From: Sweltsa coloradensis
Taxonomy: Eukaryota; Arthropoda; Insecta; Plecoptera; Chloroperlidae
Direction: 5' to 3'
Assembly (NCBI GenBank): GCA_024449915.1
Contig: JAMZAV010000024.1
Coordinates: 620,001 to 684,000, forward strand
Length of the DNA: 64,000 nt
The translations under genes and the position numbers were made by a program. Below are positions 60,914 through 64,000 of this stretch, one piece after another (within the stretch, counting starts at the first letter, position 1; each line of letters begins with the position of its first letter). The notes beneath the pieces are model-generated. The model made no database searches. It saw only the letters and a program-made list of their open reading frames with translations, and was not told the origin of the DNA.

Positions 60914-61598
60914 TTGGATGAGGGAAGAGAAGACTTCAATTTCACTTACCCCTAGAAAAATAGCTCGGGTGTTTTTTTGTCTGTTTGTTCGCTCTCTACC
61001 GGGCAAACGGCATATATGCGATATTGATGAAAATTGTAGGGGACTTTCAAAATCAATGATCTCAGATCTGCAGAGTTTTTTAGTACAATCGAATAAATAT
61101 TTCTCATGAATATCGTACTTTTACGACTTTCGATTTTTAATGCTACATTTTCGTGCTATTTGGTTTGATTCTGACCAAACGGGTGAAGCTACAACGTTCA
61201 TATTTTACATTGACATTAAGGTAATGGTAAAGTAATGCCTTTTGAAAGAAAAATATGAAAAAGATAGCCATAATTCATAGAAAAAAAGGTTTTGATAAAA
61301 GCCTTTAACAGGTGTAAAATTACAAGTAATTATATATTGGCAAACATCACCTAAAATGCGTACAAAAAGTATGTCTTTGGGCCCAGAGTTATTTAAAATT
61401 CTATTGTTAACTGGTATTACCATATCAATTAATACTACTTTATAAAAATTATCCTAATTTTACAAAAACAATTCTGCAATGAAACTTAAAAAGTAATTAG
61501 ATCCTACGCATACAAAAAACTTAGTTATCATCGGACAGAAATAGACAACCAAAAAAGCTCATCCATCAACGTGACTTGAAAAACCTAAAGCGGCCTAG
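60914..61598. mobile_element. Dispersed element GAGCGAAG, copy 2
   Basis: Same order as copy 1: TTGGATGAGGGAAGAGAAG, GACTTCAATTTCACTTACCC, GGGTGTTTTTTTGTC, CTACCGGGC, CTCATGAATATCGTACTTTT, CTGACCAAACGGGTG, GCTACAACGTTCATATTTTA, ending GCTCATCCATCAA and AAAGCGGCCTAG. It is about 110 bases longer than copy 1, mainly from an insertion near 61012-61050 and extra sequence near 61370-61490. Confidence 0.65.
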
Positions 61599-61599
61599 T

Positions 61600-62426
61600 T
61601 AACTTTAAGGAAACCTACCCATAGACAAATTGTCCTTGTACGTATACAGTATGAGGTATTAATTGGTAAGATAATACCAAGGATCGATTACGAGACGAAA
61701 TTAGTGTTACTGGTGGATATGACCCAGGGTGGGACCCGCGTCGCTCTAGAGTGACCAGACTCCTATCTTGAGCTAACCCGCTCACCCCCCTTATCTTCGC
61801 CAACCAAAGAGTGGAGCTACCAAGGAGCGGATCCGGGCGCAGAAGCGTCGGTTTAGAGGCGTCCTAGGGGCGGAGCTTAAGGCGAGGCGTGGTCGCAGAC
61901 ACCAGGGATCGATGGATACAATATTTGTGTCAATTTGACAGACGTTAATAGAAGAGGCAACAGTGCGAAACAACGCTGCTGCGAGATATTAACTCGTGAA
62001 TATTGGATTTGTGAACGAGAATGATAAGTTATTTGCAATCTATTTCAGCTTCGTCTTGAGCTAGTATAGGATTGACCCAATTAAATCAACTCATTGTATG
62101 TATGAAGAAGATAGGGGAGAAGACGGGGAGTTTATATTTGAGACACTCTACGGAAGTAGCGTAGAAATAGTTCGTATGACAATGCTATTTTCTTTTTAAT
62201 TCTAGTGTAATCATAGATATGTTTTTTTTTGTACATTATGAAAGCCTTTTAATTTTCGTACTAATTTTTGTGTGCGTATTAATAGTAGCTTATATTAAAT
62301 TGTGAGCTAACACATTTTTCTAGAAAACTTGCGGGGGAAATGTACCTCTCCTTCCCCACGATACCGAATAAGAGGATATCATTCAAGTTGGGAGGGGACT
62401 AAGGAAACCACCAAACCTTCAATCAT
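61600..62426. other. Non-coding stretch
   Basis: A GC-rich patch at 61780-61920 was checked for splice-framed coding and none was found. Confidence 0.4.
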
Positions 62427-62505
62427 GATTGCCGGTCGTGGGAATCGATCTGATGACTTCCCGTATAAGAATCTCGCGTGTAACGCATCAACTAGCTCTA
62501 TCGGT
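62427..62505 (-). repeat. tRNA-like SINE head
   Basis: Minus strand: ACCGATAGAGCTAGTTGATG, CGCGAGATTCTTATACGGG, B-box-like AGATCGATTCCC and tail ACGACCGGCAATC. Both its ends match the plus-strand copy at 7148-7226. A further partial B box GGGTTCGATAACC lies at about 62602 on the plus strand. Confidence 0.6.
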
Positions 62506-62779
62506 TGTTACAGAGTCGTGACAGGTGAACTGTTTTGGCAAGATGTAGAATAACAAAGAATTAAAAGAAGTAGGGTATCTTTTCTAAGTTCGGCTGGTAC
62601 CGGGTTCGATAACCGACACCAACAATTCTACTGACAGTTTTTCTAAGGTTTCTTTCAGTCGTTACTTTGAATCTTAGGGATCCACTCCTCAAACAGCTCT
62701 TAGAAATTTATTTTATAACTACTTTTATTCCAATTATACTTAAACCTGAAAAGGGGAATGCAATTTATCCCTGACTGGT

Positions 62780-63050
62780 TCACTTCCGATTGACAACGAT
62801 CCTTGTTGACATTTCCCTTCAACAAGGAAGATTCAGAATTATATTTATGGCTTATGTAAGGGAGGTGGGCCAGCCCCCCCCCCCTCAGAAAGTTTTATTA
62901 ATCTCGTACTCGGCACCTCCACCAAAACCGTGTTTTAAAAGCTATCAAGATATGTTATTTTATGTTTGTATTCTTCTTTGACAATCTGTTGCTTAAGTTG
63001 CTTCGCTCTTTTGGGTTTTCGCGCACTCGTGCGTGTGTAATACGAGTCTG
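62780..63050 (+). repeat. GGCACC dispersed repeat, near-complete copy
   Basis: TCCGATTGACAACG, CCTTGTTGACATTTCCCTTC, AACAAGGAAGATTCAG, GGGAGGTGGGCCAG, a run of 13 C, CAGAAAGTTTTATTAATC, the core TCGGCACCTCCACCA, TTCTTCTTTGACAATCTGTT and TTGCTTCGCTCTTTTGGG. Confidence 0.7.
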
Positions 63051-63254
63051 CCACGAAACATGTTCTACACATGCCTGTTAGCCATACTATGTTAACTACC
63101 CCAGTAGGCCTACCTGTCCCTGCATTCAGATCAATATCTAACTTTGCACGGTTGTCGTAAAGAATACAAGGATATCTTCACTCGAACGTAAATTAGAAAA
63201 AATATATTCATTATAGCCGAAAACAAATACCTAAATAGACATTCTTTGTTTTTT

Positions 63255-63385
63255 TAGTTGCAAAGCACCCCCACCAAGGATTTCAATGTACTGTAAGATT
63301 TTATTTGTGCGCTCTTCTTCGACAATCTCTTGATTGAGTTGCTTTGCTCCCTATTTTTGGCACTCCCGAACCCTTGCTTGCGAAC
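63255..63385 (+). repeat. GGCACC dispersed repeat, right half
   Basis: Core variant AGCACCCCCACCA, then CTCTTCTTCGACAATCTCTT and the right end GCTTTGCTCCCTATTTTTGG. It follows the copy at 62780 in the same orientation. Confidence 0.6.
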
Positions 63386-64000
63386 AAAAAAATCAAAATA
63401 ATGTTTTTTTTGTCCATATCAACTCTTCAACTTAACCATTTTTTGAAACGTGAATTTAATAATAATGGAGTATGTACAAAGTTATTGACATCTTTGATGC
63501 TAGACGGCATTACAAACGGGAATGCTCCTCAAAGGGTTGAACGGTTGTCTTTAAGTAAACCTTTAGAAGAGAAACTCATATAACATAAACCACAACCTCC
63601 TGTCCACCTCATGATATACAGTCCACTAAACACTATTTGCTTCTCATTCCTCCAAGTAGTTAGTAGAGTGTAGAGTCATGACACCCGATCAGCATTCAGT
63701 TACCGCGTCAATCGGACGTGATAGTGATAATTTTAATTGTCAGATATTGGCGCTAGGTGTTTTGCACGTAACATTTAGTGATTAGTTAATTTAATGTGGT
63801 ACAGTTTAGTAGAGTCAAATACCGCGTATAGATCTATGAACTTTATACTATTTTTCTTAATGACGAGTAACGAAAAAACGTAGAACAATTTCTCCCTTTT
63901 TCTATTAATTTTTTCTTTCCCCTCTTTTGTGGTGTGTAACGGTGGAAGTTATTGGTCGTGATGGAGGTGGTGGTGGGAGGATAGGGGGGTATTTGACGAT
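63386..64000. other. Non-coding stretch to the window end
   Basis: No gene recognised. The last 60 bases are G-rich. Confidence 0.45.

Overview
The window looks like nuclear, largely non-coding DNA of an animal, most probably an arthropod (insect). It is AT-rich, full of short and long tandem repeats, and carries tRNA-like SINE heads, MITE-like inverted-repeat elements and decayed CR1/L2-type LINEs. The few exon-like blocks have animal-type splice signals (pyrimidine tract plus AG, branch-point-like CTAAC, GT donors). There is no prokaryotic gene organisation and no intact gene. The species cannot be fixed from the sequence alone.

Layout. From 1 to 13 kb there is quiet AT-rich DNA with many fragments of one dispersed repeat (called the GGCACC repeat here), an 83-base satellite (8181-8680) and tRNA-like SINE heads. 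At 13.57-14.33 kb sits an inverted-repeat element with a possible TA duplication. At 19.38-20.03 kb there is a near-perfect 650-base foldback element flanked by TTAA. At 20.97-21.76 kb lies a degraded GC-rich tandem repeat. At 27.39-27.57 kb a GC-rich, proline/serine-rich exon with good splice sites lies on the minus strand. From 28.0 to 29.53 kb there is a duplicated segment plus a 53-base satellite. A 38-base satellite follows at 32.7 kb, then a CR1-like LINE at 34.5-36.0 kb, SINE heads and a small MITE near 36.3-36.8 kb, a 189-base satellite (39.2-40.2 kb), a plus-strand exon candidate (42.52-42.60 kb), a 70-base satellite (43.9-44.2 kb), a roughly 50-60-base satellite (48.5-49.1 kb), a CpG-rich block (49.53-49.70 kb), a miRNA-like hairpin (51.85 kb) and a 712-base TIR element with a 10-base target duplication (55.2-55.9 kb). 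The last 8 kb hold two further CR1-like LINE copies (56.8-58.2 and 58.8-59.0 kb), two or three copies of another dispersed element (59.4-61.6 kb) and more GGCACC repeat copies.

Most coherent system: three minus-strand LINE copies each end in a structured 3' UTR whose terminal hairpin keeps its shape while its bases change on both arms. Every copy is 5'-truncated, and its truncated edge abuts an (AAT)n tract; at two of the three the 3' edge also runs into (AAT)n. This suggests a retrotransposon that recognises a 3' hairpin and inserts into, or is repaired with, (AAT)n microsatellites.

Host genes: the minus-strand exon at 27.5 kb, a possible non-coding minus-strand exon at 41.8 kb and the CpG-rich block at 49.6 kb could belong to one gene with introns of about 8 and 14 kb. 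That link is inference only. The plus-strand exon at 42.5 kb would belong to another transcript.
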